Shown here one piece after another: positions 32,755 to 42,800 of a DNA stretch of 64,000 bases (its first letter is position 1; every line of letters starts with the position of its first letter). Location: NCBI GenBank assembly GCA_026707285.1, contig JAPOXD010000019.1, positions 1 through 64,000 of the forward strand, given 5' to 3'. The notes under the pieces were generated by a model. The model ran no database searches. It saw only the letters and a program-made list of their open reading frames with translations, and was not told where the DNA came from. The position numbers and the translations under genes are program-made. This DNA comes from Chloroflexota bacterium (GTDB lineage: Bacteria; Chloroflexota; UBA11872).

Positions 32755-35238
32755 TTGGTTGACACGGGCCAGGCAAGCCTGAGAGGCGGCACACCCCGCC
32801 ACGATAGCCCCCGAATCCAGGTTGCCCGCGCGCCGACGGCTCAAGCCGCTCTCGGGGACCTCTACGTCGTGGTGCAAGGCGGCACGGACCGCCAGGGACG
32901 TGCCTTTGTCAGCGCCGCGACTACCACCTACTACGCGGCCGAGTCCGATGACATCGCGGCGGCGTTGGTCAGCGGCATGCGACAAGCGTCCTACAGCGTC
33001 ACCGTGTCGGCCGATCCGGGCGAGGCGGAGGCGATCGTCGGCGCCACGGGGGCCGTCATCGCCGACGGCATCGTCTACATCGCCCAAGTCTTGCCCACGC
33101 AGGTCTTTTTCCTGCGCAACGGCACGATCAATGCCCTTCCGAACGAGTCCGATCTCGAATCCGGCTACCAATCCAGTCTTGACGTCGAGCAAGAAATCGA
33201 CCTGTTTCGCGCGCAGCTTCAGGACGGTGACTGCCTGGTCTTGGCGTCGACGGACCTTCGTCATGAACTCACGGAACGTGAAATCCGCGGCATGCTGCGC
33301 CGGCGCTCGGCCCAGGAAGCGGCGTACGACATGTGCGCGCTCATCGCCCAGCGCGGCGGGCAACAGTGCGAAGTCCTGGTCGTGCAATTCGCGGACGTCT
33401 CGGCCCGCAGAGTCCCAACGGATGACAGGCATCCGCCCGCAGCCACGGACACGACATCCATCGGTTCCTTGGACGACGGAGACCCGGAGCTCGCCTACCA
33501 GGGCGAGTCGGTGAGCCAGTCGCACCCCGCCAGCCTGCAGTCGCCGCGGCAAGCGGACCCGCGTCTCGGGAGGCGCGTTCAAACCGGTGGGGCCTACGCC
33601 GCCGAGACCCGGTCCGACCTTTCTCGAAATCGGGCAGCGCCGGCGCCAAGCAAGTCATTGGCACAGCGGATCATCTCGCTGCCCGTTACGCTGATCACGC
33701 TCGTTGTTGTGCTGCCGATGGTGGTGGTGCGTGCGCTCGTGGATCTCGTTACCGGCAGAGGTCGCAACCGGCGCGTTCGGCCACAAGCCACCGCGCCCGA
33801 GCCGCCGACCGACCGGCTCGACGACGACTGGGACAGCCTGCGTGACCTTCGGGCCGCAGGTCCCGGCGACCAGCGGTCCCCGGTCGATGCGGCGCCGCCC
33901 GCGCGCCCGCTCGAATATGTAGGCGCCGATTTGCAGGGACACCGTGATCCGCTGCTGGTCCGCCGTCGGCGCTCGTTCCCCGGGCCGGGCACCCTCCTCT
34001 TCGGCTTGTCGCTGGCGTTGCTCGTGGTGATGGCGGTAGTGCTGATCCTGCGAAACTCGCCGGCACCGGCCGAGACCGAACTCATCGAAACCCCCACGCC
34101 CGACGGTCCGTCGCTCACTGCGACCGCCGCCCCGGGCAACTTCGAACCCGTTGAGTCAAGCTCGCGCGCCACGGAGTTGCTCACCCAGGCCGAGGATCTG
34201 TTCCGCGAGGCGCAAGACCGCGGGCCCGAGGAGGGCCGCGCCGCCACACTGCTGATGCTGCGCGACGCCGAGGACCTGGCGAATCAGGCGCTATCGGCAG
34301 ACACCGCCCGGCTGCTCGCGCAGGACATCAACCGTCTCCTCGACGACATCACGCGTGAGGAAGAACGCATCAACCGCGTCTACAAAATCGTCCCAAGCTC
34401 AACCATCGACGAGTTCGATAGCGCAGGCATCGGCAGCGCGGTGGAAGCCCTTGATGTTCGACTGGACTCGAAGTATGTGATCGATGCTATTTCGGATCAG
34501 CTGTTGTCCTATGAGACCGCGCGCCAAGGCGTGTCGCTGCTGAGGAAGGGCGACGTCGTCGGTTCGGTGACGGTTCAGGATTTGATCGCCGTCATCGACC
34601 GATCGTTGAGTCCGATCGTCATCGACAATCGATACAACATCTTCAGCATCGATGAGAGCGATACGGCGCGCCTGCTGCGCATCACTGGAACCGAGGAGTG
34701 GCGGACCCCCGTGGCGTTCGACAACTTCAACAACAATCTCTACGTGCTCGATCCAGGGGCGAACACGATCTTCAAATACCAATGGACCGCCGGCGGCTAC
34801 GAGTTGGGGCCAACGAGCTATTTGGACGCTCGGGATGAGATTGACCTCTCAACGGCCATTGATTTCGCAATCGACGGCGACATCTATGTCCTGTTCGAGG
34901 ACGGATCGATCCTGAGATTCCGCGGCGGCTCCCAGATCGGCTTCACCATCGCTGGGCTCGAGGGCGACGCGCTGCGAGCGTCCCGGATTTTCACCGACGC
35001 CGAGTCGGAGAGCCTCTTCCTGGCCGACGTTTCCAACAAGCGCATCGTCGAAATCGACAAGCGCGAGGGAACCGCGGGAGCCTTCGTGCGCCAATTCAAA
35101 TACGCCGGCTCGGATGACTTCTTCGCCGATATTCGCGGGCTCTGGGTCAGTGAAATCGACGGGCGCATGATCGTGCTGGGCAAGGACAGGCTGCGTCAGT
35201 TCGTCCTGCCGCGACTCGCCGACGGCACAGGCGCCTAG
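32755..35238 (+). CDS. Membrane protein with PP2C-like pseudophosphatase domain and C-terminal propeller
   Basis: An 827-residue protein of unknown function. TTG 32755 has AAGGA about 11 bases upstream. Residues 33-203 follow the PPM/PP2C fold pattern, but each metal-binding position is changed: VVVQGGTDRQG for the DGMGG motif, QVLPTQVFFLRNG for GDSR, LASTDLRHEL for SDGL and RGGQQCEVLVVQF for DN. It should be catalytically dead. A hydrophobic stretch is at 307-332 and a stronger transmembrane helix at 413-434. A charged helical segment (about 465-560) leads to repeated blade-like strands (about 610-827), including NNLYVLDPGANTIFKY and SLFLADVSNKRIVEID. It may pass a binding signal across the membrane. 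Confidence 0.75.
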   Translation: MVDTGQASLRGGTPRHDSPRIQVARAPTAQAALGDLYVVVQGGTDRQGRAFVSAATTTYYAAESDDIAAALVSGMRQASYSVTVSADPGEAEAIVGATGAVIADGIVYIAQVLPTQVFFLRNGTINALPNESDLESGYQSSLDVEQEIDLFRAQLQDGDCLVLASTDLRHELTEREIRGMLRRRSAQEAAYDMCALIAQRGGQQCEVLVVQFADVSARRVPTDDRHPPAATDTTSIGSLDDGDPELAYQGESVSQSHPASLQSPRQADPRLGRRVQTGGAYAAETRSDLSRNRAAPAPSKSLAQRIISLPVTLITLVVVLPMVVVRALVDLVTGRGRNRRVRPQATAPEPPTDRLDDDWDSLRDLRAAGPGDQRSPVDAAPPARPLEYVGADLQGHRDPLLVRRRRSFPGPGTLLFGLSLALLVVMAVVLILRNSPAPAETELIETPTPDGPSLTATAAPGNFEPVESSSRATELLTQAEDLFREAQDRGPEEGRAATLLMLRDAEDLANQALSADTARLLAQDINRLLDDITREEERINRVYKIVPSSTIDEFDSAGIGSAVEALDVRLDSKYVIDAISDQLLSYETARQGVSLLRKGDVVGSVTVQDLIAVIDRSLSPIVIDNRYNIFSIDESDTARLLRITGTEEWRTPVAFDNFNNNLYVLDPGANTIFKYQWTAGGYELGPTSYLDARDEIDLSTAIDFAIDGDIYVLFEDGSILRFRGGSQIGFTIAGLEGDALRASRIFTDAESESLFLADVSNKRIVEIDKREGTAGAFVRQFKYAGSDDFFADIRGLWVSEIDGRMIVLGKDRLRQFVLPRLADGTGA

Positions 35239-35261
35239 ACGCGCCGCTGAGCTGACAGTGG

Positions 35262-35332
35262 AGCGGGGAACGGGAATCGAACCCGCGTTTTGGGCTTGGG
35301 AAGCCCACGTTGGGCCACTCAACTATCCCCGC
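35262..35332 (-). tRNA. tRNA-Gly, anticodon CCC
   Basis: The minus strand folds as a complete 71-base cloverleaf. The acceptor GCGGGGA pairs with TCCCCGC, and the D arm is GTTG/CAAC. The anticodon stem TGGGC/GCCCA holds the loop TTCCCAA. The variable loop has four bases and the T arm is GCGGG-TTCGATT-CCCGT. The discriminator is T and CCA is not encoded. It reads GGG codons. The ORF that starts at 35290 on the plus strand runs through this gene and is not a valid start for MoxR. Confidence 0.95.
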
Positions 35333-35403
35333 CGGGAGCACATCCGCCCGGCGCCCCAAGCTTCACGTGCGTCCGAACCGCCGTCAACTGGGGCCGATTC
35401 GGG

Positions 35404-35409
35404 TATAGT
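35404..35409 (+). promoter_or_regulatory. Possible -10 box of the moxR gene
   Basis: TATAGT lies 60 bases before the MoxR ATG, in the short gap between the tRNA-Gly gene and moxR. No convincing -35 hexamer is spaced correctly upstream. Confidence 0.35.
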
Positions 35410-35463
35410 GCGGCTCGCTGGCTTGGCGCGGGCGGGACCAGCCCTTACGTGAGCGAGCACCAC

Positions 35464-36411
35464 ATGGATGACATCGGCACAGTTGCGCAGCGCGTCTCCG
35501 ATAGTGTCAATCAGGTCATTGTCGGCAAGCGCGACGCTGTCGAACTCACCGTCGTCGCCCTGCTGAGCAACGGTCACATCCTGATCGAGGATGTGCCGGG
35601 AGTCGGGAAAACGACGCTAGCCAAGGCCATGGCGCAGTCGCTGGGCCTTTCGTTCAGCCGCGTGCAGTTCACGCCGGACATGCTGCCGAGCGACGTGACC
35701 GGCGTGACGATCTACAACCAGAAGTCGCAGGAGTTCGAGTTCCGCGCCGGCCCGGTGATGTCGCAGATTCTGCTGGCGGATGAGGTGAATCGCGCCACGC
35801 CGAAAACGCAATCGTCGCTGCTGGAGGCCATGGAGGAGCGCCAGATTACCGTGGACGGCGTGACTCACACCCTGCCCAGCCCGTTCCTGGTCATGGCCAC
35901 GCAAAACCCCATCGAGTACGAGGGCACCTTTCCGCTGCCGGAGGCCCAGCTCGACCGCTTCTTTCTGCGCGTGAATTTGGGCTACCCGGATCGATCGGAC
36001 GAGGTTGAAGTCCTCGGCGCCCAGCAGCACACCCACCCGCTGACCGCCGTGCGGCAAGTGGCCGACGTCGACACGATCCTGGCGGCGCAAGCGGCGGTGC
36101 GGGAGGTCTACATCGACCAACTCGTGCACGAATACATCGTCGATCTCGTGCGGGCCACCCGCGACCATGGCGAGGTCTACCTGGGAGCCAGTCCGCGAGG
36201 CAGCCTGTTTCTCTACCGCGGCAGCCAGGCGCTGGCGGCGATGCGCGGCCGGGACTACGTGATTCCCGACGACGTGAAGAACCTGGCCGTGGCGGTGCTG
36301 TCCCACCGGGTGATCGTGAGCCCGGCCGCCCGCATCCGCAGCGTCGACACTCGCGACGTAGTGCGGGAGGTGCTGGATACACTGCCAGTCCCGGGAGCCA
36401 GCGCCGCCTGA
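35464..36411 (+). CDS. MoxR-family AAA+ ATPase
   Basis: Chaperone-like ATPase that usually helps mature or activate a partner with a von Willebrand A or DUF58 domain. ATG 35464 gives 315 residues; GTG 35449 is another possible start. The longer ORF start lies inside a tRNA gene. Core motifs are [20 protein letters not shown] (Walker A), [20 protein letters not shown] (Walker B and sensor region), [20 protein letters not shown] and [16 protein letters not shown]. No DUF58 or vWA gene follows, which is unusual; the next gene is ogt, four bases later. Its target must be encoded elsewhere. Confidence 0.92.
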   Translation: MDDIGTVAQRVSDSVNQVIVGKRDAVELTVVALLSNGHILIEDVPGVGKTTLAKAMAQSLGLSFSRVQFTPDMLPSDVTGVTIYNQKSQEFEFRAGPVMSQILLADEVNRATPKTQSSLLEAMEERQITVDGVTHTLPSPFLVMATQNPIEYEGTFPLPEAQLDRFFLRVNLGYPDRSDEVEVLGAQQHTHPLTAVRQVADVDTILAAQAAVREVYIDQLVHEYIVDLVRATRDHGEVYLGASPRGSLFLYRGSQALAAMRGRDYVIPDDVKNLAVAVLSHRVIVSPAARIRSVDTRDVVREVLDTLPVPGASAA

Positions 36412-36415
36412 CCAC

Positions 36416-37027
36416 ATGACCGACGGTTTCCTCGAGTTCGCCCTCGCCGTCAGGACCATCGATGGCTGGGGATGGTGCGGCGTCGCGGCCAGCGAAGTCG
36501 GACTGGTGGGCGCGACGCTGGCACACAGCCGCGAAGCGGCTTGCGTAACCGCCCTGCAGCGGACGTCTAGCGCCGCGCGCACCCGGTCACGCGGGGCGCA
36601 GCGCTCGCGCCGACGGCGCGCCGAGCATGAGCAGTGGCCGGTCGCGGGACGCGCGGCCTACCAGACGGCCGGTCAGGCGCTCGAAGAGCTGTGGGAGTAC
36701 CTCACGTCCGGGCGCCAGCGCTTGGACGTCGCCCTGGACCACCGCGCAGGCACCGATTTTCAACGGCGCACCTGGGACGCGATCCGCGACGTGCCGTTCG
36801 GAGAAACCCGCAGCTATGCCTGGCTGGCCCGTGCGGTCGGCAGCCCCCATGCCACCCGGGCCATCGGCCGAGCCGTCGGCTCGAGCCCGAATCTCATCTT
36901 CGTCCCCTGCCACCGCATTGTCGGCTCACGCGGTCTGGGCGGCTATGTCCGCGGCACTGGCGTGAAGCAGAAGCTGCTCGATCACGAAGCGGCCTGGCCG
37001 CGCATGCAGCCAATGCTCGGCGCGTAG
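36416..37027 (+). CDS. ogt: Methylated-DNA--protein-cysteine methyltransferase
   Basis: Repairs O6-alkylguanine by moving the alkyl group to its own Cys. The 203-residue protein has an N-terminal domain with an Arg-rich insertion (about 55-70). The C-terminal active domain carries FQRRTWDAIRDVPFGETRSY and the acceptor motif VPCHRIVGSRGLGGY. The segment before the active Cys reads GSSPNLIF instead of the commoner NPxPIxV form. The ATG follows the MoxR stop after four bases with no ribosome binding site, so translation is likely coupled. It converges on nadC. Confidence 0.9.
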   Translation: MTDGFLEFALAVRTIDGWGWCGVAASEVGLVGATLAHSREAACVTALQRTSSAARTRSRGAQRSRRRRAEHEQWPVAGRAAYQTAGQALEELWEYLTSGRQRLDVALDHRAGTDFQRRTWDAIRDVPFGETRSYAWLARAVGSPHATRAIGRAVGSSPNLIFVPCHRIVGSRGLGGYVRGTGVKQKLLDHEAAWPRMQPMLGA

Positions 37028-37042
37028 GGGCTACCCCGGGCC

Positions 37043-37918
37043 CTAAAAGTCGAGCCCGATATCGATGGCGCGGGCCGAGTGTGTGAGCGCCCCGATCGAA
37101 ATGTCGTGGACACCGGTCTCGGCGTAATCCCGCACGTTCGACAGGGTCACTCCGCCCGTCACCTCCAGGCGCACGTCGCCGGTGACTACCCCAACGGCGC
37201 GCTCAACCTCGGCCACCGGCATGTTGTCGAACAGCAGGGCGTGCGCGCCCGCGGAAACGGCCGCCGCTGCCTCGTCGCGAGTTTCGACCTCGACTTGGAT
37301 CGCCATGCCGGCCGGAGCTCCACTCCGTGCGCGCGCGATGGCCCGGGCCACATCTCCCGCGGCCGCAATGTGGTTGTCCTTGATCAAGATCGCGTCGAAG
37401 AGCCCGGCGCGATGATTGGCGCCGCCGCCCATCCGCACGGCGTACTTCTCCATGGCGCGCAGCGTCGGGGTGGTCTTTCGCGTATCGAGGATGCGCACCC
37501 CGGTCCCTTGCACGGCATCCACAAAGGCCCGCGTCAGGGTGGCGACGCCGCTGAGGCGTTGCAGGAAATTGAGCGCGACGCGCTCGCCCGTGAGCATGGC
37601 CTGGGTTCGAGCGCGCACCACGGCCGCAGTTTCGCCGGCCCCGACCCGCGTCCCGTCGGCCGCCACGGATTCCACCTCGGCCGCGTCGTCCAGCTGAGCA
37701 AATACCTCGCGCGCCACGTCCAGTCCCGCCACGATGCCGAGTTCGCGGAACACGATTGGCGCCTTCACGGTGCCATGCGTATCGACCACGGCGTTGGTCG
37801 TCACGTCACCCGTGCCGATGTCCTCGGCCAACGCGCGGCGAACGGTCGCTTGCACGGTTTCGGCTGACAACTGAGGCGGCGGCATGAGTCGCTGGGTGAC
37901 CGGGAAGCGGGCGGACAA
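37043..37918 (-). CDS. nadC: Nicotinate-nucleotide pyrophosphorylase (quinolinate PRTase)
   Basis: Joins quinolinate and PRPP to give nicotinate mononucleotide and CO2 in de novo NAD synthesis. The 291-residue type II phosphoribosyltransferase has RALAEDIGTGDVTTNAVV near the N-terminus. It also has GERVALNFLQRLSGVATLT, ILDTRKTTPTLRAMEKYAV and GGGANHRAGLFDAILIKDNH, all canonical. The start may be TTG 37918, which has AGGA four bases upstream, or ATG 37885, which has none. nadA and nadB are not in the window. Confidence 0.95.
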   Translation of the reverse strand: MSARFPVTQRLMPPPQLSAETVQATVRRALAEDIGTGDVTTNAVVDTHGTVKAPIVFRELGIVAGLDVAREVFAQLDDAAEVESVAADGTRVGAGETAAVVRARTQAMLTGERVALNFLQRLSGVATLTRAFVDAVQGTGVRILDTRKTTPTLRAMEKYAVRMGGGANHRAGLFDAILIKDNHIAAAGDVARAIARARSGAPAGMAIQVEVETRDEAAAAVSAGAHALLFDNMPVAEVERAVGVVTGDVRLEVTGGVTLSNVRDYAETGVHDISIGALTHSARAIDIGLDF

Positions 37919-38034
37919 GCCATCCTAGCCGGATCCTCGGGCAGTCCGTCGCGAACGTGAGAAAGCCCGCGATTCACGCCAATCGCCGGTGCTAGCCTCG
38001 ACCGAAGATGCCCGGAGCGCCTGAGGGAAGGATC

Positions 38035-39336
38035 ATGAATCTCCGGCGACTTGCCCTGACACTTTCCATCACGGTTGGCCTCGCGCTGACCGTCGCCGCG
38101 TGCGACGGCGATCGCTCGCCGACCGAGATTTCAACGGGTGGCCCAAGGGCGAGCCTGGCCGCGACCACGGCAACCGCCAGCCTTCCCGCGCCGACCAGGG
38201 CGGTCGAGGTCTCCCAGCCCACGGCGACTGCCCCGGCCGTGTCTGCCACGCCGACCGCCGCCAGCCCGGCGCCGACGGCGACGCCGACGCCGGCGACGAC
38301 GGAGTCCAGCCTCGCCGGCGAAGACCTGCGACGTGCGGTGACGATTCCGGACCTTGTCGATCTGGCGCGGCCTTCGGTCGTCCACATCGCGACCGAGGTC
38401 GCGACGTCGGACACCAGTGGGCCGTCCACGCCCGGAGGCGGCGTTGGCACCGGGTTCATCATCAGCGCCGACGGCTACATCGTCACCAACAACCACGTGG
38501 TTGCCGGCGCCGATCGGGTCGTCGTCACCTACCCGCTCACCACAACGGAGATCACCGCAACACCGGCAGCGCCGTCTCCCCGTCGTCGCCATCCACACCG
38601 AGCCGTCGATGCGGAGGTCGTCGGTCTCGATCCGCAGACCGACCTGGCCGTGCTCCGCATCGACGTGGAGGGCTTGCCGCCGCTGCCGCTGGGCTCCTCG
38701 ACGGATCTGCGCATTGGCGAAGTGGTGGTTGCCATTGGCCACGCGCTGGACCTTCCCGGCGGGCCCACCGTCACCGCCGGGGTCGTCAGCGCCGTCGACC
38801 GGGTGCTCACCAACATTGGACCGCAGCGCCTCACCCTGAGCGATCTCATCCAGACCGACGCCTCGATCAATCCGGGCAACAGCGGGGGGCCGCTGCTGAA
38901 TCTCTACGGCGAGGTCGTCGGCGTGAATTCCGCCGGCGCGGGCGCCGCCGAGGGCATCGGCTTCGCCATCGCCATCGACAACGCCAAGCTGGTGATCGAC
39001 GCCCTGATCGAGGACGGCGTCGTCACCCGCGGATTCATGGGCATTCGGTCAGCCACCATTACGCCCGCCATTGCGCGACAGTTCGACCTGCCCGTGAGTC
39101 AAGGCCTGTACATCCAGGCCATCACCGTGGGCTCCGGCGCGGACCAGTCCGACCTGGAGGCCGGCGACATCATCGTCGGCATCAATGACGAGCCAGTCGG
39201 CGACATCGGCGGGCTGGGCCGCATTCTGGCAAAGTACGGGCCAGGCAGTACCGTGACGGTCTGGTACCTGCGGACGGACGCGGGAGACGATCCCCAACGA
39301 ACCGAAGTCACGCTGGGCGAGCGACCCGATCGCTAG
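38035..39336 (+). CDS. HtrA/DegP-like serine protease, lipid-anchored
   Basis: Envelope quality-control protease with chaperone-like function. ATG 38035 has GGAAGG just upstream and gives 433 residues; the earlier ORF start adds nine residues before the signal sequence. The N-terminus ends in the lipobox TVAAC, so it is probably lipid-anchored outside. An Ala/Thr/Pro linker covers about 40-95. The trypsin-like domain has the triad His (IVTNNHVVAG), Asp (DPQTDLAVLRI) and Ser (NPGNSGGPLLN). A loop rich in Pro and Arg is inserted between His and Asp. One PDZ domain ends the protein (RGFMGIRSATI, LEAGDIIVGINDEPV). Confidence 0.93.
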   Translation: MNLRRLALTLSITVGLALTVAACDGDRSPTEISTGGPRASLAATTATASLPAPTRAVEVSQPTATAPAVSATPTAASPAPTATPTPATTESSLAGEDLRRAVTIPDLVDLARPSVVHIATEVATSDTSGPSTPGGGVGTGFIISADGYIVTNNHVVAGADRVVVTYPLTTTEITATPAAPSPRRRHPHRAVDAEVVGLDPQTDLAVLRIDVEGLPPLPLGSSTDLRIGEVVVAIGHALDLPGGPTVTAGVVSAVDRVLTNIGPQRLTLSDLIQTDASINPGNSGGPLLNLYGEVVGVNSAGAGAAEGIGFAIAIDNAKLVIDALIEDGVVTRGFMGIRSATITPAIARQFDLPVSQGLYIQAITVGSGADQSDLEAGDIIVGINDEPVGDIGGLGRILAKYGPGSTVTVWYLRTDAGDDPQRTEVTLGERPDR

Positions 39337-39399
39337 ACGCCGCCGATAGCCGAACGCGTCGTCCTCGGCGGGCGTCCACTCGGTGGTTTGGACCTGCCC

Positions 39400-40755
39400 A
39401 TGGCTGACGATCTGTTTGAACACGCCTCGCGCGAGGCCATTGCGGCCGAAGCGCCGCTCGCGGCGCGCATGCGGCCCCGCAGCCTTGATGAGCTTGTCGG
39501 TCAGCGCCATCTGCTGGCGCCCGGGTCGTCGCTACGTACGTCGATCGAGCGCGACGCCATCTGGTCCGCGATCCTCTGGGGGCCACCGGGGTCCGGCAAG
39601 ACCACCTTGGCACGGCTTGCGGCCACCACCACCCGCCGCCGCTTCGTTCAGCTCAGCGCCGTCACCTCGGGCGTGCGCGACCTTCGGGATGCCGTCGTCG
39701 AGGCCCGCGAGCAGCGGGCCTTGCACCAGCGCCGCACCGTCGTGTTCATCGACGAAATCCACCGCTTCAACAAGGCCCAGCAGGATGCGCTGCTGCCCCA
39801 CGTCGAAGACGGCACGATCGTCCTCTGGGGCGCGACGACCGAGAATCCCTACACCAGCGTCATTGCGCCCCTGCTGTCGCGAGTTCGGGTGCTCCGACTG
39901 GAGCCGCTCTCTCGCGACGACTTGCGCACCATCGTGCAACGGGCCGTCGAGGAGGAGAGTCGCGGCCTGGGCGAGTCGAAGCTCATCTTCAATCCAACGG
40001 CCGTCAACGCCATCGTCGCGGGCGCCGGCGGCGACGCACGGACTGCGCTGAATTGGACCGAGGCCGCCGCCTTGCACGCCACGATGCTCGGCGAGGCCGC
40101 CGTGGACGCCACAACCGTTCGTCAAGCCGTGCTCGAGCGGGGCGTCCGCTACGACCGCGCCGGCGACGACCACTTCGACACAATCTCCGCCTTCATCAAG
40201 AGTGTCCGCGGATCCGATCCGGACGCCGCGCTTCTCTGGCTCGCCAAGATGCTGCGAGCCGGCGAGGCGCCCGAGTTCATCGCGCGGCGACTGGTGATTC
40301 TGGCCTCGGAGGACATCGGCAACGCCGACCCGCAAGGACTCCCGATCGCAACCGCCGCCGCAGCCGCGGTTGAGCGCGTGGGATTGCCGGAAGGTCGCTA
40401 CGCGCTGGCGCAGGCCACGATCTATCTCGCCTGCGCGCCCAAGAGCAACGCCGCCGGTCGCGCCCTCGACGCCGCGGAGGAGGCGATCGCCGCCGGGGCG
40501 GACCTGGAAGTCCCCGCGCACTTGCGAAACACGCCGCCTCGGGGACCGCACGAGACCGATACGGAATACCTCTACCCGCACGACTATCCAGACAATTATG
40601 TCAACCAGGCGTACGTGCCGCCCTCACTTCGGAAGCATCGTTTCTACGAGGGCCGCGGCTCGGGGCAAGAATCGGAACTCTGGCGCCGGCTGAAGCAACG
40701 CCGCCGTGCCGACTCCGACGGTTCGGAACCGACTGGACAGGACCCGGCACCCTAG
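39400..40755 (+). CDS. rarA: Replication-associated recombination protein RarA (MgsA)
   Basis: AAA+ clamp-loader-like ATPase acting at stalled forks and single-strand gaps. ATG 39400 ([11 protein letters not shown]) is preferred to TTG 39388. Motifs are [16 protein letters not shown], the Walker [15 protein letters not shown], the Walker [21 protein letters not shown] and sensor 1 WGATTENP. The C-terminal MgsA domain ([35 protein letters not shown]) is present. The length is 451 residues. It stands alone and converges on the propeller gene with a nine-base gap. Confidence 0.95.
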   Translation: MADDLFEHASREAIAAEAPLAARMRPRSLDELVGQRHLLAPGSSLRTSIERDAIWSAILWGPPGSGKTTLARLAATTTRRRFVQLSAVTSGVRDLRDAVVEAREQRALHQRRTVVFIDEIHRFNKAQQDALLPHVEDGTIVLWGATTENPYTSVIAPLLSRVRVLRLEPLSRDDLRTIVQRAVEEESRGLGESKLIFNPTAVNAIVAGAGGDARTALNWTEAAALHATMLGEAAVDATTVRQAVLERGVRYDRAGDDHFDTISAFIKSVRGSDPDAALLWLAKMLRAGEAPEFIARRLVILASEDIGNADPQGLPIATAAAAAVERVGLPEGRYALAQATIYLACAPKSNAAGRALDAAEEAIAAGADLEVPAHLRNTPPRGPHETDTEYLYPHDYPDNYVNQAYVPPSLRKHRFYEGRGSGQESELWRRLKQRRRADSDGSEPTGQDPAP

Positions 40756-40764
40756 ACCCCGCCG

Positions 40765-42708
40765 CTACCCCGGTACGGCCGCCGGATCGTCAACCCGCCA
40801 CACCTCGCCGTGGATGGTGGCGACCAATAGCACCTGGCCACCGACGGCATCACGCGCGACGGCCACCGACTCGATCGGGACGCCGTCGAGCTCGGGAATG
40901 AGCGGATACCAAAGGCGTCCGCGGTCGGATGACCGGAGCAATCCGGCGCTCGTCGCCACGAACAGCGTGTTGTCGTCCGCAAAGTCAAGCGAGGCGACCA
41001 CGGAGCGAATCGCCGTCTCCAGGCTGCTGGGATACAGCGCGTTCCAATGACCGACCACCGTGCCGCTCGGCCGCAGCACGTACGGTCCGGTCGCCAGGCT
41101 GAAAAACTCTTCGCCGTCGGCGGGTTCAGCGTCTGGGATCGTGAGCGACGCCCAGTGGTAGGCGCCGTCCTGCTGCACGTAGCGCGACCACGACGCGCCG
41201 CGATCCGTGGAGCGGTAGACGGCAACCACGCCCTCTCCGGCCGTTGCGGCAAGGATCGTCCCGTTCTCGGCGAATCGCGGCGAGAATGCCACCTCCAGCA
41301 CCGCCGCCCCGCGGAATCGCTCGTCGACGGCGTTCCACGTCTCCCCCGCGTCGCTGCTCATGAGCAGTACGCCTCCGTAGCAGGCGAGTGCGATCAGCCC
41401 ATCGTCGGCGAACGAGGGCGAAAATGCCGCCGCCATGACCGGATGCTGGGCCGGCACGCCGTACATCAGATCCCAGGTCTCGCCGGCATCCGAAGTACCG
41501 ATCAGAAAGTCCGCCGACAGCGCCAAGGCAATACCGTCATCGGCGAACGCCGGCGAAATTGCCAGACTGACTACCGTGGGTTCGGGGAACCCGCTGGTCA
41601 CCTCGGTCCAATGCCGACCGCCGTCACGAGAAACCATCACGCCCTCGCTGGCCGTTCCGGCCAGCATCACGCCGTCGCGGGCGAATTCGGGCGACGGCTG
41701 CAGGGCAAGGATGGGCAGGCTCGTCAGGCCGTTGCTGCTCGCCGCCCACTTCTGGCCGCCGTTGACGGAGCGAATCACGCCGGCGCCGTTGACCCCGGCG
41801 AGTACGACCCCGTCGGCCCCCGTGGCAAGGGCCAGCAGCGACGCGCTGCGCGCTCCCCGGAGCCGAACACGCTGCCAACTCGAACCCGCATCCGACGACC
41901 GCCAAAGCGTATTGCCGGCAACCGCAATCGCCGCCCCGTCCGCTCCCCCAACGACGGTCACGGCGTTGATGGGACGGTTCGACGGCACGTCGTCCACGGC
42001 GGACCAGGTCGTGCCGTGGTCCTGCGTCCGAAAGAGGCCGTACGCTTCCGTGCCGGCAAGCGCCAGCCCGTCGTCGAGGAAGGTCGGCGACATGGCGATG
42101 CCCAGGACCGTCGCGTCGTCGGGCAGGCCCGTTCCAGGCGACCAGGACCGCGCCTGGTCGACGCTGCGCATGATGCCGCCTTCGACCGCACCCGCGAACA
42201 GCACGTCGGCGGAGTGGGGCGCCACGGCCAACGCGGTGATCTGCGCGTCGGCCAGCTCCGGGCCGTAGCCGTTCCACGACCCGCCGCGGTTATCGGAGAT
42301 ATAGACGCCGCGGCCGTCGGTTCCGGCGGCGATGGTTTCGTCGTCGGCGTAGAAGGGAGAAAACGCCAGGGCCGTCACCGTTGGGTGCTCGCCCCAGAAC
42401 ATCCGGCGCTCCCAGCGCTCGCCGCCGTCATACGTCATGTGCAGCCCGGAGTCGGTCGTTCCGGCGACCGCCGTCCGGTCGTTGGCGAAGTCCGGCGACA
42501 CGGCCACTGCCTCGATGAATGGACTGCGCAACGCGCTCGTCGCGGCCCAGCTCTGACCGGCGTCGTCGGAACGGAATACGCCGGTCAGCGTGCCGGCGAA
42601 CACCGTCGTCGTGCCGTCCGCGCCCACGACGCTGGACAGCGAGGTGACCGTCCCGCCCTCCCGCGCGGACAGGCGCTGGGCGACGGGTACGCGGTCGGAC
42701 TCAGTCAT
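40765..42708 (-). CDS. Asp-box (BNR/YCF48-like) beta-propeller protein
   Basis: A 647-residue repeat protein of unknown role. About twelve Asp-box motifs of the form S-x-D-x-G-x-(S/T)-W recur every 40-50 residues (SSDAGETWNAV, STDRGASWSRY, SVDQARSWSPG). Each is followed by a hydrophobic segment such as VTALAFSPFYADDETIAAGT. This is the pattern of sialidase/Vps10/YCF48-type propellers, probably one or two rings. No signal peptide or transmembrane helix is visible, and no sialidase catalytic Arg triad is obvious. ATG 42708 is preferred to TTG 42717. It is likely a scaffold or binding protein. Confidence 0.78.
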   Translation of the reverse strand: MTESDRVPVAQRLSAREGGTVTSLSSVVGADGTTTVFAGTLTGVFRSDDAGQSWAATSALRSPFIEAVAVSPDFANDRTAVAGTTDSGLHMTYDGGERWERRMFWGEHPTVTALAFSPFYADDETIAAGTDGRGVYISDNRGGSWNGYGPELADAQITALAVAPHSADVLFAGAVEGGIMRSVDQARSWSPGTGLPDDATVLGIAMSPTFLDDGLALAGTEAYGLFRTQDHGTTWSAVDDVPSNRPINAVTVVGGADGAAIAVAGNTLWRSSDAGSSWQRVRLRGARSASLLALATGADGVVLAGVNGAGVIRSVNGGQKWAASSNGLTSLPILALQPSPEFARDGVMLAGTASEGVMVSRDGGRHWTEVTSGFPEPTVVSLAISPAFADDGIALALSADFLIGTSDAGETWDLMYGVPAQHPVMAAAFSPSFADDGLIALACYGGVLLMSSDAGETWNAVDERFRGAAVLEVAFSPRFAENGTILAATAGEGVVAVYRSTDRGASWSRYVQQDGAYHWASLTIPDAEPADGEEFFSLATGPYVLRPSGTVVGHWNALYPSSLETAIRSVVASLDFADDNTLFVATSAGLLRSSDRGRLWYPLIPELDGVPIESVAVARDAVGGQVLLVATIHGEVWRVDDPAAVPG

Positions 42709-42800
42709 CGGCTGCAAGCCTTGGACGCTGACAGGTCACGGGCGTTCTCCTTGGAAACGGTCGCTATTCGACGCACTACCGAAGCGGCAATCCTAACGGG

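Noticed and set aside
35290-35463. N-terminal extension of MoxR in the ORF track
   Set aside because: It begins inside the tRNA-Gly gene and shows no similarity to MoxR proteins.
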